From the NCBI GenBank assembly GCA_913061075.1, contig CAJXSK010000001.1, forward strand, positions 248,001 to 312,000: a stretch of 64,000 nt of DNA, written 5' to 3'. Origin of the DNA: an uncultured Piscirickettsiaceae bacterium. Lineage in GTDB: Bacteria; Pseudomonadota; Gammaproteobacteria; Methylococcales; Cycloclasticaceae. This document shows positions 32,101 to 40,523 of this stretch, piece after piece (position 1 is the stretch's first letter; every line of letters starts with the position of its first letter). The position numbers and the translations under genes were made by a program. Under the pieces are notes generated by a model. It saw only the letters and a list, made by a program, of their open reading frames with translations. It made no database searches and was not told where the DNA came from.

Positions 32101-33834
32101 GTGAACTCGCGCAGCAGTAACGTTGTAGTAAATACGCGCAAGCCTTTAACTCTTGAAGACAATCTTTCATCAGACGTGCACCCGGTTTTGCGTCGGGTGT
32201 ATTTGAATCGAGGTATTACTAATAATGAGCAACTAGACCGTTCATTAAATAAGCTGCCTTCTTTTGACTCTTTGTTGGGTATTGATAAAGCGGTTGATTT
32301 AATAATTGAAACGATTCAAGACAATAAAAAAATTCTTATCGTTGCGGATTTTGATGCTGATGGAGCGACCAGCTGTGCTGTTGCAGTAAGAGGTTTGCGG
32401 TTATTAGGTGCAAAACACGTTGATTATGTCGTTCCAGACCGTTTCAAATTTGGTTATGGATTGACGACTGAAATAGCCGCCGTCGCTTTACAGCAAAACT
32501 CTGATTTAATTATTACAGTTGATAACGGCATATCGAGCATTGAAGGTGTCGCTTATGCAATATCTAAAGGTTGCAGGGTTATTGTTACAGATCATCATTT
32601 ACCCCCAGTAGAGTTACCCATAGCCAATGCAATTGTAAACCCGCAACTTAAAGGTGACGGTTTCCCCAGTAAAGCGTTAGCCGGTGTTGGGGTTATGTTT
32701 TATGTTTTATTGGCACTGCGGTCTAAATATAAATCCTTAGGGCAATATAAAGCTCAACCAGCGCCTAACCTGGCCAATCTATTAGATATTGTGGCCCTTG
32801 GAACAGTGGCTGATGTTGTACCTCTTGACGATGTGAATAGACGGCTAGTTCAGCAGGGCTTGTTACGTATCCAACAAGGCAAGTGTGTACCGGGCATTCG
32901 TGCCTTATTGAAGCTGGCCAAAAGAGAGCTAAAAAGTACATTTTCGAGTGATTTAGGCTTTGCAGTGGGCCCTCGTTTAAATGCTGCGGGGCGGTTAGAT
33001 GATATGTCTCTAGGAATTGAGTGTTTGCTGACTGATGATGAGTCTAGAGCAATGCAAATCGCTGAACAGTTAGATTTATTGAACGAAGAACGTCGTTCAA
33101 TAGAAGAAGACATGAAACTAGATGCATACAAAATTCTTGAAAAACTAAACATAGAAGAAACTGACACGAGTCAATGGGGTGTTTGTTTGTACGATGATCA
33201 ATGGCATCAAGGTGTGATTGGTATATTGGCTTCTAGAATTAAAGAAAAATTAAACAGACCTGTGATTGCTTTTGCGAAAGCAAATGATGGCGAAGTAAAA
33301 GGTTCAGCGCGTTCAATAAAGGGCCTACATATCCGTGATACCTTGGATGATATTGCTTGTCAGCACCCAGAAATGTTGAAGAAATTTGGTGGCCATGCAA
33401 TGGCTGCTGGAATGAGTTTGTTAGAACGTGACTTAGAAGAGTTCACTTTATTATTTAACGAGGCGGTTAAAAAACGTTTAGATAATAAAGAACCAGAAAA
33501 CGTGTTTTTAGTGGATGGAGAAATCCCCGATAACGACATTAACTTAAATTTAGCCGAATTGCTAAGGCAAGGCGGCCCTTGGGGGCAATCCTTTGAAGAG
33601 CCATTATTTGTAGGGACGTTCTCAGTAAAAAACGCACGAATTCTAGGTCAAAAACACGTTAAATTTGATTTAGAAACCATGTCATCCGGCAGAAGGTTAG
33701 ATGCAATATATTTTAATGTAGATAATCCAGATAGCTTAGTTGGTCAGGCTGAAATGACGCTGGTTTATCAGTTGGATGTGAATACATACCTAGGGCATTC
33801 TAAAGTTCAGTTGATGGTCAGGCATGTTCTTTAA
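32101..33834 (+). CDS. recJ: Single-stranded-DNA-specific exonuclease RecJ
   Basis: 5'-3' exonuclease for recombination and repair. It has 577 residues and starts with GTG at 32101. The DHH-family motifs are present: VADFDADGATS near residue 83, TVDNGISS, VTDHHLPP near 163 and the FGGHAMAAGMSL motif of DHHA1. A C-terminal OB-like domain follows. In E. coli recJ is directly followed by prfB and lysS; here about 7 kb separate them. Confidence 0.97.
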   Translation: MNSRSSNVVVNTRKPLTLEDNLSSDVHPVLRRVYLNRGITNNEQLDRSLNKLPSFDSLLGIDKAVDLIIETIQDNKKILIVADFDADGATSCAVAVRGLRLLGAKHVDYVVPDRFKFGYGLTTEIAAVALQQNSDLIITVDNGISSIEGVAYAISKGCRVIVTDHHLPPVELPIANAIVNPQLKGDGFPSKALAGVGVMFYVLLALRSKYKSLGQYKAQPAPNLANLLDIVALGTVADVVPLDDVNRRLVQQGLLRIQQGKCVPGIRALLKLAKRELKSTFSSDLGFAVGPRLNAAGRLDDMSLGIECLLTDDESRAMQIAEQLDLLNEERRSIEEDMKLDAYKILEKLNIEETDTSQWGVCLYDDQWHQGVIGILASRIKEKLNRPVIAFAKANDGEVKGSARSIKGLHIRDTLDDIACQHPEMLKKFGGHAMAAGMSLLERDLEEFTLLFNEAVKKRLDNKEPENVFLVDGEIPDNDINLNLAELLRQGGPWGQSFEEPLFVGTFSVKNARILGQKHVKFDLETMSSGRRLDAIYFNVDNPDSLVGQAEMTLVYQLDVNTYLGHSKVQLMVRHVL

Positions 33835-33855
33835 ACCTATTAAGTTAGATAGGTT
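33834..33855 (+). repeat. Hairpin at the recJ stop codon
   Basis: AACCTAT (33834-33840) and ATAGGTT (33849-33855) form a perfect seven-base-pair stem with an eight-base loop, starting on the last base of the recJ stop. It lacks a T-run, so it is not a canonical terminator; it may affect mRNA stability. Confidence 0.4.
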
Positions 33856-33871
33856 CCAAAGGTAATTCACA

Positions 33872-34453
33872 ATGACCAAAGAAGCGCTAAGTATCTTGGC
33901 CATTGCATTAACCTTTTATGGTTTTTATCCCTATATTCGCTCCATTAGATTGGGCGAATTCAAACCGCATATGTTTTCGTGGATAATTTGGGCGACCACT
34001 ACATTTATCGTATTTTTCGCACAAATTGAAGGCGGTGGTGGAGCAGGGGCTTGGCCAACAGGTGTATCGGCCATCATCACCTGCTATGTTGCGTACCTTG
34101 CCTACAAAAACATAGGTGATATAAAAATCACGCGGCTGGATTGGGTGTTTTTTCTAACAGCCATGTCATCTATACCGTTTTGGTATGTCACTGCAGACCC
34201 GTTATGGGCGGTTATTATCTTAACAACTGTGGATGTGTTTGGGTTGGCGCCAACACTACGCAAGGCATATTCATTTCCCAATGAAGAAAGTATCCATTTT
34301 TATTCAATCATCTTGTTAAGAAATATTATTTCATTGGTAGCATTAGAGTTGTATTCAGTAACGACAATGCTCTTTCCAGCGGCTGTTAGTGTGTTCTGTT
34401 TAATACTGATTATGATGATTGTTTATCGACGTCGTATCTTAAATAAAGCATGA
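33872..34453 (+). CDS. Conserved-type integral membrane protein of unknown function
   Basis: I do not recognise a definite family. The 193 residues form six or seven predicted membrane helices (about 4-22, 36-52, 62-80, 91-106, 108-125, 143-161, 163-185). Two stretches resemble each other: FYPYIRSIRLGEFKPHMFSW and the later LAPTLRKAYSFPNEESIHFY both have a P-x-[IL]-R-[SK] turn leading into a helix. This resembles PQ-loop/SemiSWEET-like repeats, but that is only an inference. There is a glycine-rich loop (EGGGGAGAWPTG). It lies 37 bases after recJ, and its function cannot be read from the neighbours. Confidence 0.75.
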   Translation: MTKEALSILAIALTFYGFYPYIRSIRLGEFKPHMFSWIIWATTTFIVFFAQIEGGGGAGAWPTGVSAIITCYVAYLAYKNIGDIKITRLDWVFFLTAMSSIPFWYVTADPLWAVIILTTVDVFGLAPTLRKAYSFPNEESIHFYSIILLRNIISLVALELYSVTTMLFPAAVSVFCLILIMMIVYRRRILNKA

Positions 34454-34494
34454 AGGCTGATATGATGTGGTTTGTTCATTATTTTATTTAAACA

Positions 34495-34716
34495 ATGCAA
34501 TCTATAGAAATATCAAAAGAACCGGTCGAGTTATACAAAATATTAAAGTTCGAAGGGCTAGTGCCAAGCGGTGGTGAAGCAAAGCTTGTTATCTCGAATG
34601 GTATGGTGCTTTTAAATGGAAAAGTTGAAACGCAAAAAAGGAAAAAGATAATATCCGGCGATATTATTGAATTTGCAAATGAAAAATTCCGTATTAATCT
34701 TGTTGGTGCTCCTTAA
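34495..34716 (+). CDS. Small S4-domain RNA-binding protein (YbcJ-like)
   Basis: A 73-residue protein made almost entirely of one S4 domain. LYKILKFEGLVPSGGEAKLVISNGMVLLNGKVE and the KKIISGDIIEF segment match the YbcJ/YlmL-type small S4 proteins, which bind structured RNA. The target is unknown. It lies 41 bases after the membrane protein gene and six bases before the DksA-like gene. Confidence 0.85.
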   Translation: MQSIEISKEPVELYKILKFEGLVPSGGEAKLVISNGMVLLNGKVETQKRKKIISGDIIEFANEKFRINLVGAP

Positions 34717-34722
34717 CGTTAT

Positions 34723-35049
34723 ATGGATGAGAGACGCATCAAAAAATCATTGCTTAGCTTAAAAGCTGAATTGCAAACTCAAGAAGATGCATTTCAAGAA
34801 ACGAATAAACCATTAGAGTTAGATCAGGCGCGTTTAGGTCGGCTATCACGTATGGATGCAATGCAAGTACAAGAAATGGAACTTGAAACATCTAGGCGCC
34901 GAGTGCTTCACATAACTAAAATTGACGGTGCTCTTATACGCTTAAAAGAAGGTGAGTATGGCTATTGTTATGTTTGTGGAGAAGAACTTGATGAGCGCCG
35001 CCTAAAAATTGATCCGACCACCACGCGTTGTTTACCTTGTGCGGATTAA
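34723..35049 (+). CDS. TraR/DksA family zinc-finger protein
   Basis: A 108-residue DksA-like protein. The N-terminal two thirds are helical and charged (coiled coil). The C-terminal zinc finger has four cysteines: CYVC in GEYGYCYVCGEELDERRL, and CLPC near the end. This matches the short TraR/DksA proteins rather than the full DksA (about 150 residues). Full DksA binds the RNA polymerase secondary channel and works with ppGpp. Whether this short member does so is unknown. Confidence 0.87.
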   Translation: MDERRIKKSLLSLKAELQTQEDAFQETNKPLELDQARLGRLSRMDAMQVQEMELETSRRRVLHITKIDGALIRLKEGEYGYCYVCGEELDERRLKIDPTTTRCLPCAD

Positions 35050-35099
35050 TATAATGTTTTTCAGTTTCAGTTTTAAATTACAGTTCATGCCATATTATA

Positions 35100-35159
35100 T
35101 AAAGGGTAGCGACCCCTTAATGTAAATCGAGGACAGACCCCAATTAACAACCCCCTTTA
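35100..35159. repeat. Palindromic repeat-like intergenic element
   Basis: A stretch bounded by TAAAGGG (35100-35106) and its reverse complement CCCTTTA (35153-35159). Inside, AAGGG and CCCTT pair around TAGCGAC (a GTAG-containing hairpin), and a second GACCCC-type motif (GGACAGACCCC) follows. This resembles REP-type or IS200-like (RAYT) flanking repeats, in which GTAG and GACCCC motifs recur. There is no transposase in the window. Copy number cannot be tested here. Confidence 0.4.
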
Positions 35160-35182
35160 CACTCTAATTCATCAATCCTTTA

Positions 35183-35211
35183 TTTACACTGAACTAATAT
35201 AGTACTAAAAT
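35183..35211 (+). promoter_or_regulatory. Sigma-70 type promoter of the suf operon
   Basis: TTTACA at 35183-35188 (five of six to TTGACA) is separated by 17 bases from TAAAAT at 35206-35211 (five of six to TATAAT). Transcription would begin near 35218, leaving a short leader before the sufR ATG at 35233. An AGAGGA ribosome site lies at 35224-35229. Confidence 0.65.
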
Positions 35212-35221
35212 AGTCCTATAT
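35197..35221. promoter_or_regulatory. IscR/SufR-type operator over the suf -10 box
   Basis: A near-perfect palindrome: ATATAGTACT (35197-35206), five-base spacer AAAAT, AGTCCTATAT (35212-35221). The arms match at nine of ten positions. The ACT-N5-AGT core and ATA/TAT ends match the known [2Fe-2S] type 1 motif of IscR-type Rrf2 regulators. It covers the -10 element, so binding would block RNA polymerase. This predicts autorepression by the first gene, sufR. Confidence 0.6.
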
Positions 35222-35232
35222 AAGAGGATTGT

Positions 35233-35703
35233 ATGCTTAGAGTTAGTAAATTAACAGATTATGCGACGGTAATATTAACGCATATTGCTCATCAGCCTGA
35301 TGAGTTGCACGCTGCGTCTGATATTACGCAGGATACTGGCGTTGCGTTACCGACGGTGAGTAAAGTATTAAAACTACTCGCTAAAGCCAATATTCTTATT
35401 TCATATCGTGGGTCAAAAGGCGGCTATGCGTTGGCCAATAAACCCAATGAAACGAATGTTGCCGAGGTGATTACGGCTATTGAAGGGCCTATTGGCATGA
35501 CGGAATGCACTACAAGTGACGGCACGTGTGAGCAAGAGTCTTCGTGTGAGATTAAAGGTAATTGGAATTTAATTAATAGGGCAGTGTATACGGCATTAGA
35601 GGCGGTTACATTGGCGGATATGGTGGCGCCTGTGCGTCAACAAGCAGTTACTGTTGGACTACCTACGGTAACAAAATCAAACGATTTAAACGTGGAGAAC
35701 TAG
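35233..35703 (+). CDS. sufR: Rrf2-family SUF system regulator
   Basis: First gene of the suf operon, a 156-residue Rrf2/IscR-like transcription factor. The N-terminal winged helix includes LRVSKLTDYATVILTHIA, and the TGVALPTVSKVLKLLAKANIL recognition helix follows. Three cysteines at 92, 99 and 105 (CX6CX5C) are the putative Fe-S ligands; E. coli IscR has Cys92, 98 and 104. It likely binds the palindrome overlapping its own promoter. It is the type known as SUF system Fe-S cluster assembly regulator and is distinct from the cyanobacterial SufR. The stop is directly followed by the sufB ATG. Confidence 0.88.
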   Translation: MLRVSKLTDYATVILTHIAHQPDELHAASDITQDTGVALPTVSKVLKLLAKANILISYRGSKGGYALANKPNETNVAEVITAIEGPIGMTECTTSDGTCEQESSCEIKGNWNLINRAVYTALEAVTLADMVAPVRQQAVTVGLPTVTKSNDLNVEN

Positions 35704-37152
35704 ATGTCAGCATCTAATGAAAATTTAAAGGACATGATTGGTCAAGAGTACAAAGATGGTTTTGTGACTGATATTGAGTCAGATTCTTTCGAGTCGGGCT
35801 TAAACGAAGATGTAATACGAAAACTGTCTGCGATTAAGGAAGAACCAGAGTTTTTGCTTGAATGGCGTTTGGAAGCGTATCGCCACTGGTTAACGATGGA
35901 GCACCCTGAATGGTCGTTTGTTGAGTTCCCAAAAATTGATTTCCAAGATATAAGCTATTATTCCGCACCAAAAAGCATGGCTGATGGCCCGAAAAGCTTA
36001 GATGAGGTTGATCCAGAGCTTATTAGCACCTACAACAAGTTAGGTATTCCGTTAGAAGAGCAAATGCGTTTAGCGGGTGTGGCGGTTGATGCGGTATTTG
36101 ATAGTGTATCTGTTGCGACTACGTTTAAAGATAAGTTATATGAAGCAGGTGTAATTTTCTGCTCGTTCTCTGAAGCGGTTAAAGAGCACCCAGAACTGAT
36201 TAAACAGTATTTAGGTACGGTGGTTTCTCAATACGATAATTTCTATGCTGCATTGAATGCGGCTGTGTTCAGTGATGGCTCGTTTGTGTACATTCCTAAA
36301 GGCGTACGTTGCCCTATGGAGCTTTCAACGTACTTTCGTATTAATGCGGCAAACACAGGTCAATTTGAACGGACACTGATTGTTGCTGAAGAAGGCAGCC
36401 ATGTTAGTTATTTGGAAGGCTGTACAGCACCAATGCGAGATGAAAACCAACTTCATGCGGCGGTAGTTGAATTGGTGATTTTGAAGGATGCAGAGATTAA
36501 ATACTCAACCGTACAAAACTGGTACCCCGGTGATGAAAACGGCGTAGGCGGTATTTACAACTTCGTAACAAAGCGTGCTGAATGTCGAGGCGACAACGCA
36601 AAAGTGTCTTGGACACAAGTTGAAACGGGCTCTGCCATTACATGGAAATACCCAAGTGTTGTTTTGAAGGGTGATAATTCAATTGGTGAGTTTTATTCAG
36701 TGGCACTAACCAATAATTACCAGCAAGCGGATACGGGTACAAAAATGATCCACCACGGTAAAAACACCAGCAGTACTATTATTTCTAAAGGTATTTCTGC
36801 GGGCAAAGGTCAAAACACTTACCGCGGCTTAGTTAAGATTGGTCGTAAGGCAGAAAATGCACGTAATTACACACAGTGTGACTCACTATTAATGGGTGAC
36901 CAATGTGGAGCACACACGTTCCCGTACATTGAAACAAAAAACCCGAGTGCGACGATTGAGCACGAAGCGTCCACATCTAAAATCAGTGAAGACCAATTGT
37001 TCTACTGCATGCAGCGCGGCATATCAGCAGAAGATGCGGTATCAATGATTGTTAATGGCTTCTGTAAGGAAGTGTTTAAAGAATTACCCATGGAGTTTGC
37101 CGTTGAAGCACAAGCTCTATTAGGCATTAGCCTTGAAGGTAGTGTCGGATAA
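35704..37152 (+). CDS. sufB: Fe-S cluster assembly protein SufB
   Basis: Scaffold subunit of the SufBCD complex where new Fe-S clusters are built. It has 482 residues. The beta-helix core has [38 protein letters not shown] and the C-terminal [17 protein letters not shown] block; these match SufB rather than SufD. It follows sufR directly and precedes sufC by 49 bases. Confidence 0.97.
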   Translation: MSASNENLKDMIGQEYKDGFVTDIESDSFESGLNEDVIRKLSAIKEEPEFLLEWRLEAYRHWLTMEHPEWSFVEFPKIDFQDISYYSAPKSMADGPKSLDEVDPELISTYNKLGIPLEEQMRLAGVAVDAVFDSVSVATTFKDKLYEAGVIFCSFSEAVKEHPELIKQYLGTVVSQYDNFYAALNAAVFSDGSFVYIPKGVRCPMELSTYFRINAANTGQFERTLIVAEEGSHVSYLEGCTAPMRDENQLHAAVVELVILKDAEIKYSTVQNWYPGDENGVGGIYNFVTKRAECRGDNAKVSWTQVETGSAITWKYPSVVLKGDNSIGEFYSVALTNNYQQADTGTKMIHHGKNTSSTIISKGISAGKGQNTYRGLVKIGRKAENARNYTQCDSLLMGDQCGAHTFPYIETKNPSATIEHEASTSKISEDQLFYCMQRGISAEDAVSMIVNGFCKEVFKELPMEFAVEAQALLGISLEGSVG

Positions 37153-37201
37153 GGAACTCATGCCCAAGGGCATAAATTAAACGTTATTTAGGAATAAGAA
37201 C

Positions 37202-37954
37202 ATGTTAAAAATTGAAAACTTGCACGTTAGTGTCGAAGGTAAAGAGATTTTAAAAGGTATCAACTTAGAAATTGGCACGGGCGAAGTACACGCGATTATG
37301 GGACCAAATGGTTCAGGTAAAAGTACTTTGTCGTACATTCTTGCAGGCCGTGAAGGCTATGATGTGACGGAAGGTCGTGTGCTATTTAACGGCAAAGATT
37401 TGTTAGAAATGAGTGTTGAAGAACGCGCCTGGGCTGGTGTTTTCTTAGCATTTCAATACCCAGTAGAAGTACCGGGTGTGAGCAATATCTATTTTCTAAA
37501 AGCAGCATTGAATGGTATTCGTAAATTCCAAGGCTTATCTGAGTTAGACGCAATGGACTTTATTGGAACAGTAAAAAGCAAAATGAAAGACTTGGAGATG
37601 GATGAGAAGTTCTTATACCGAGCTGTCAATGAAGGCTTTTCAGGTGGTGAAAAAAAACGCAATGAAATTCTTCAAATGTCGGTGCTTGAACCTTCGCTTT
37701 GTTTATTAGATGAAACTGATTCAGGTTTGGATATTGATGCGTTGCAAATTGTTGCAGAAGGCGTTAATCGTTTACGTGACCCTAAGCGCTCGTTCGTATT
37801 GATTACACATTACCAACGTTTGCTGGACTACATTAAACCTGACCATGTGCATGTACTAGCACACGGCAAAGTTGTTAAATCGGGCGGCCCTGAATTAGCT
37901 TTAGAGCTAGAAGAGCAAGGTTATGCTTGGATTGATGAAAAATTAGCGAGTTAA
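37202..37954 (+). CDS. sufC: Fe-S cluster assembly ATPase SufC
   Basis: ABC-type ATPase of the SufBCD scaffold. It has 250 residues. The Walker A motif GPNGSGKST is near residues 34-42. The SufC-type signature FSGGEKKRNEILQM and the Walker B region (LCLLDETDSGLDIDAL) are intact. A GGAA-type ribosome site (TTTAGGAATAAGAAC) precedes the ATG. sufD follows after two bases. Confidence 0.97.
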   Translation: MLKIENLHVSVEGKEILKGINLEIGTGEVHAIMGPNGSGKSTLSYILAGREGYDVTEGRVLFNGKDLLEMSVEERAWAGVFLAFQYPVEVPGVSNIYFLKAALNGIRKFQGLSELDAMDFIGTVKSKMKDLEMDEKFLYRAVNEGFSGGEKKRNEILQMSVLEPSLCLLDETDSGLDIDALQIVAEGVNRLRDPKRSFVLITHYQRLLDYIKPDHVHVLAHGKVVKSGGPELALELEEQGYAWIDEKLAS

Positions 37955-37956
37955 TT

Positions 37957-39285
37957 ATGTCTGTTACACATTTACCTACAGCGCATTTTGAGACGTTAAT
38001 TGCTAAAGAGAAATCACTGTGCGGCAGCGACTTAAATTGGCTTAATAGTTTACGCAAAAAAGCCGTTGATGAGTTTAAAGGAACTGGGTTTCCCTCACCG
38101 CGTGAAGAAGAGTGGCGTTATACAAATATCACACCAATTGAAAAAAGCCAATTTGGTTTAAACAAAAAGGCCGGTAATGTTGATGCTGAATTTCTAAAAA
38201 CAGTATTGATAGATGATTGCCATCACCTTGTGTTCGTTGATGGCTTTTATCAGGCTGAATTGTCATCTGTAGAAACGCTGGCAGAGGGTGTTGTGGTTTC
38301 GTCAGTTAGCGAAGGCTTAGCGGATAACGAAGCACTCATCAAATCGTTGCTTGATTCTGTGGTCGAAACACCTGCATTAGGGTTTGTTAACTTTAATACA
38401 GCCCTGTTTACTGATGGCGCAGTTATTTCAATTGAAGAAAATACAGTCATTGAAAAACCTATTCAAGTCGCCTTTGTTTCTACAAAAAAAAGTGCGCTGA
38501 GTATTTCTAACTGCCGTAATTTAATATTGGCGAAGGCATCATCTAAAGCAACTATTATTGAGAGTTATCATGGTATTGATGATAGCTGTTACTTAAGTAA
38601 TGTCATCTCGGAAATTGTTGTTGAGTCGAATGCGCACTTATCACATAACCGATTACAAGTTGAATCGTTAAAGGCATATCACATCGCTGGTGTTTATTCG
38701 CGCCTAGAAAAAGATGCCATATTTAAACAATATAACTACACATTTGGTGGCATCTTATCGCGTGCTGAAATCCATGCTGAATTAGGCACAGCGTCTGATT
38801 GCAGTTTAGATGGCTTGTATATTGCTGAAGATCACCAACATATGGACAACCATACGAGATTAAACCATGCGCAACCGCATGCGATTAGTAACGAGACGTA
38901 TAAAGGTATTATGAATGACCGTTCGCGGGGTGTTTTTCAAGGGCGAATTATTGTGGCTCAAGATGCGCAAAAAACAGATGCGAAAATGAATAACCGTAAT
39001 TTGTTGTTATCAGATACTGCGGAAGCTGACACGAAACCACAACTTGAAATTTATGCGGACGATGTTAAATGTGCGCACGGTGTGACCGTAGGGCAATTAG
39101 ATGATGCAGCTATTTTCTACTTACGTTCACGTGGTGCTGATGAAGCGATGGCAAAAAACATGCTGACGTTTGCGTTTGCCAATGAAATGGTCGAACGAAT
39201 CGACTACCAACCCTTACGCCTTAAAGTGTTAGAAGAGCTTGTAAAACGTTTCCCACAGCAAGGCATGAAATTAGAGTGGCTATGA
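37957..39285 (+). CDS. sufD: Fe-S cluster assembly protein SufD
   Basis: SufB paralogue and partner in the SufBCD complex. It has 442 residues. EEEWRYTNITPIEK near the N-terminus and the C-terminal IYADDVKCAHGVTVGQLDDAAIFYLRSRGADEAMAKNML block are the family marks; the latter holds the conserved Cys and His. It lies two bases after sufC and overlaps sufS by four bases (ATGA). Confidence 0.96.
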   Translation: MSVTHLPTAHFETLIAKEKSLCGSDLNWLNSLRKKAVDEFKGTGFPSPREEEWRYTNITPIEKSQFGLNKKAGNVDAEFLKTVLIDDCHHLVFVDGFYQAELSSVETLAEGVVVSSVSEGLADNEALIKSLLDSVVETPALGFVNFNTALFTDGAVISIEENTVIEKPIQVAFVSTKKSALSISNCRNLILAKASSKATIIESYHGIDDSCYLSNVISEIVVESNAHLSHNRLQVESLKAYHIAGVYSRLEKDAIFKQYNYTFGGILSRAEIHAELGTASDCSLDGLYIAEDHQHMDNHTRLNHAQPHAISNETYKGIMNDRSRGVFQGRIIVAQDAQKTDAKMNNRNLLLSDTAEADTKPQLEIYADDVKCAHGVTVGQLDDAAIFYLRSRGADEAMAKNMLTFAFANEMVERIDYQPLRLKVLEELVKRFPQQGMKLEWL

Positions 39286-40523
39286 ATCAAGTAGTAACAA
39301 ATATTGATGGTTACGATGTAGAGCGTATACGCCAAGATTTCCCCGTGCTTGACCAAGAAATACGTGGCAAGAAATTGGTGTATTTAGATAATGCGGCGAC
39401 CAGTCAAAAACCTAAAACGGTTATAGATAGCATTGTTAATTATTACGAAAACGACAATGCCAACATTCACCGTGGTGTGCATACATTAAGCGAGCGTGCG
39501 ACGCTTTCTTACGAAAATGCGCGTAAGACGGTGGCGAAGTTTATGAATGCTGAGTCGGAAAAAGAAATCGTATTTACGCGCGGCGCAACTGAAGCAATTA
39601 ATCTCATTGCAAACGCATTTGCAGAGAAACTTTCTGCGGGTGACGAGGTGCTTATTACTGCGATGGAACATCACTCGAACATTGTGCCTTGGCAAATGTT
39701 GTGCGAAAAAACAGGTGCTGTATTAAAAGTAGCGCCAATAAACGAGCGGGGTGAATTAATACTTGAATCGTTTGAGGCGCTCGTCAGTAAAAAAACAAAG
39801 TTTGCTGCTATTTCGCATATGTCGAATGCCTTGGGAACGATTAACCCCATTAAGCAAATGATTGATTTGCTGCATCAGTTTGATGTGCCTGTGTTAATAG
39901 ATGGTGCGCAGGCGATTCCACACATTACAGTTGATGTGCAAGCGTTAGATTGTGAGTTTTATGTGTTCTCTGGTCACAAGCTATATGCCCCAACGGGTAT
40001 TGGTGCACTGTATGGCAAGATGGAGCAGTTGGAACAAATGGCGCCGTATCAAGCTGGTGGTGACATGATAAGTGTTGTCACGTTTGATAAGACGGTTTAC
40101 AACAAAGTGCCGTATAAATTTGAAGCCGGCACACCGAATATTGTTGGAACAATTGGCTTAGGCGCAGCTATTGATTACGTAACAAATATTGGCGTAGATG
40201 CAATAGCGGCCCACGAAAATAGTTTGCTTGAATATGCAGTAGAGCAATCAAAAAAAATCGACAAATTGCGAATTATTGGCACAGCTGAAAACAAAGGTGC
40301 GATTATGTCATTCGTATTGGATGGTATTCATCCGCACGATATTGGCACCATGATGGATCACCAAGGTATAGCAGTACGGGCAGGGCATCATTGTGCGATG
40401 CCTGTGATGGATTTCTTCGGTGTGCCGGCAACGGCCAGAGCGTCGTTTGCTATGTATAACACGCACGAAGAAGTGGACGCGTTAATGGCTGGAATTGAAA
40501 ACTTAATTGAGATGTTTGGCTAA
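39282..40523 (+). CDS. sufS: Cysteine desulfurase SufS
   Basis: PLP enzyme that supplies persulfide sulfur from cysteine. With the ATG at 39282 it has 413 residues. VYLDNAATSQKPKTVIDSI, NIHRGVHTLSERATLSYENAR, the PLP Lys in FSGHKLYAPTGIG and the active Cys371 in AGHHCAMPVM are intact. A GTG two codons upstream (39276) is also open but lies inside sufD. No sufE is present; the adjacent sufU likely receives the sulfur. Confidence 0.96.
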   Translation: MNQVVTNIDGYDVERIRQDFPVLDQEIRGKKLVYLDNAATSQKPKTVIDSIVNYYENDNANIHRGVHTLSERATLSYENARKTVAKFMNAESEKEIVFTRGATEAINLIANAFAEKLSAGDEVLITAMEHHSNIVPWQMLCEKTGAVLKVAPINERGELILESFEALVSKKTKFAAISHMSNALGTINPIKQMIDLLHQFDVPVLIDGAQAIPHITVDVQALDCEFYVFSGHKLYAPTGIGALYGKMEQLEQMAPYQAGGDMISVVTFDKTVYNKVPYKFEAGTPNIVGTIGLGAAIDYVTNIGVDAIAAHENSLLEYAVEQSKKIDKLRIIGTAENKGAIMSFVLDGIHPHDIGTMMDHQGIAVRAGHHCAMPVMDFFGVPATARASFAMYNTHEEVDALMAGIENLIEMFG

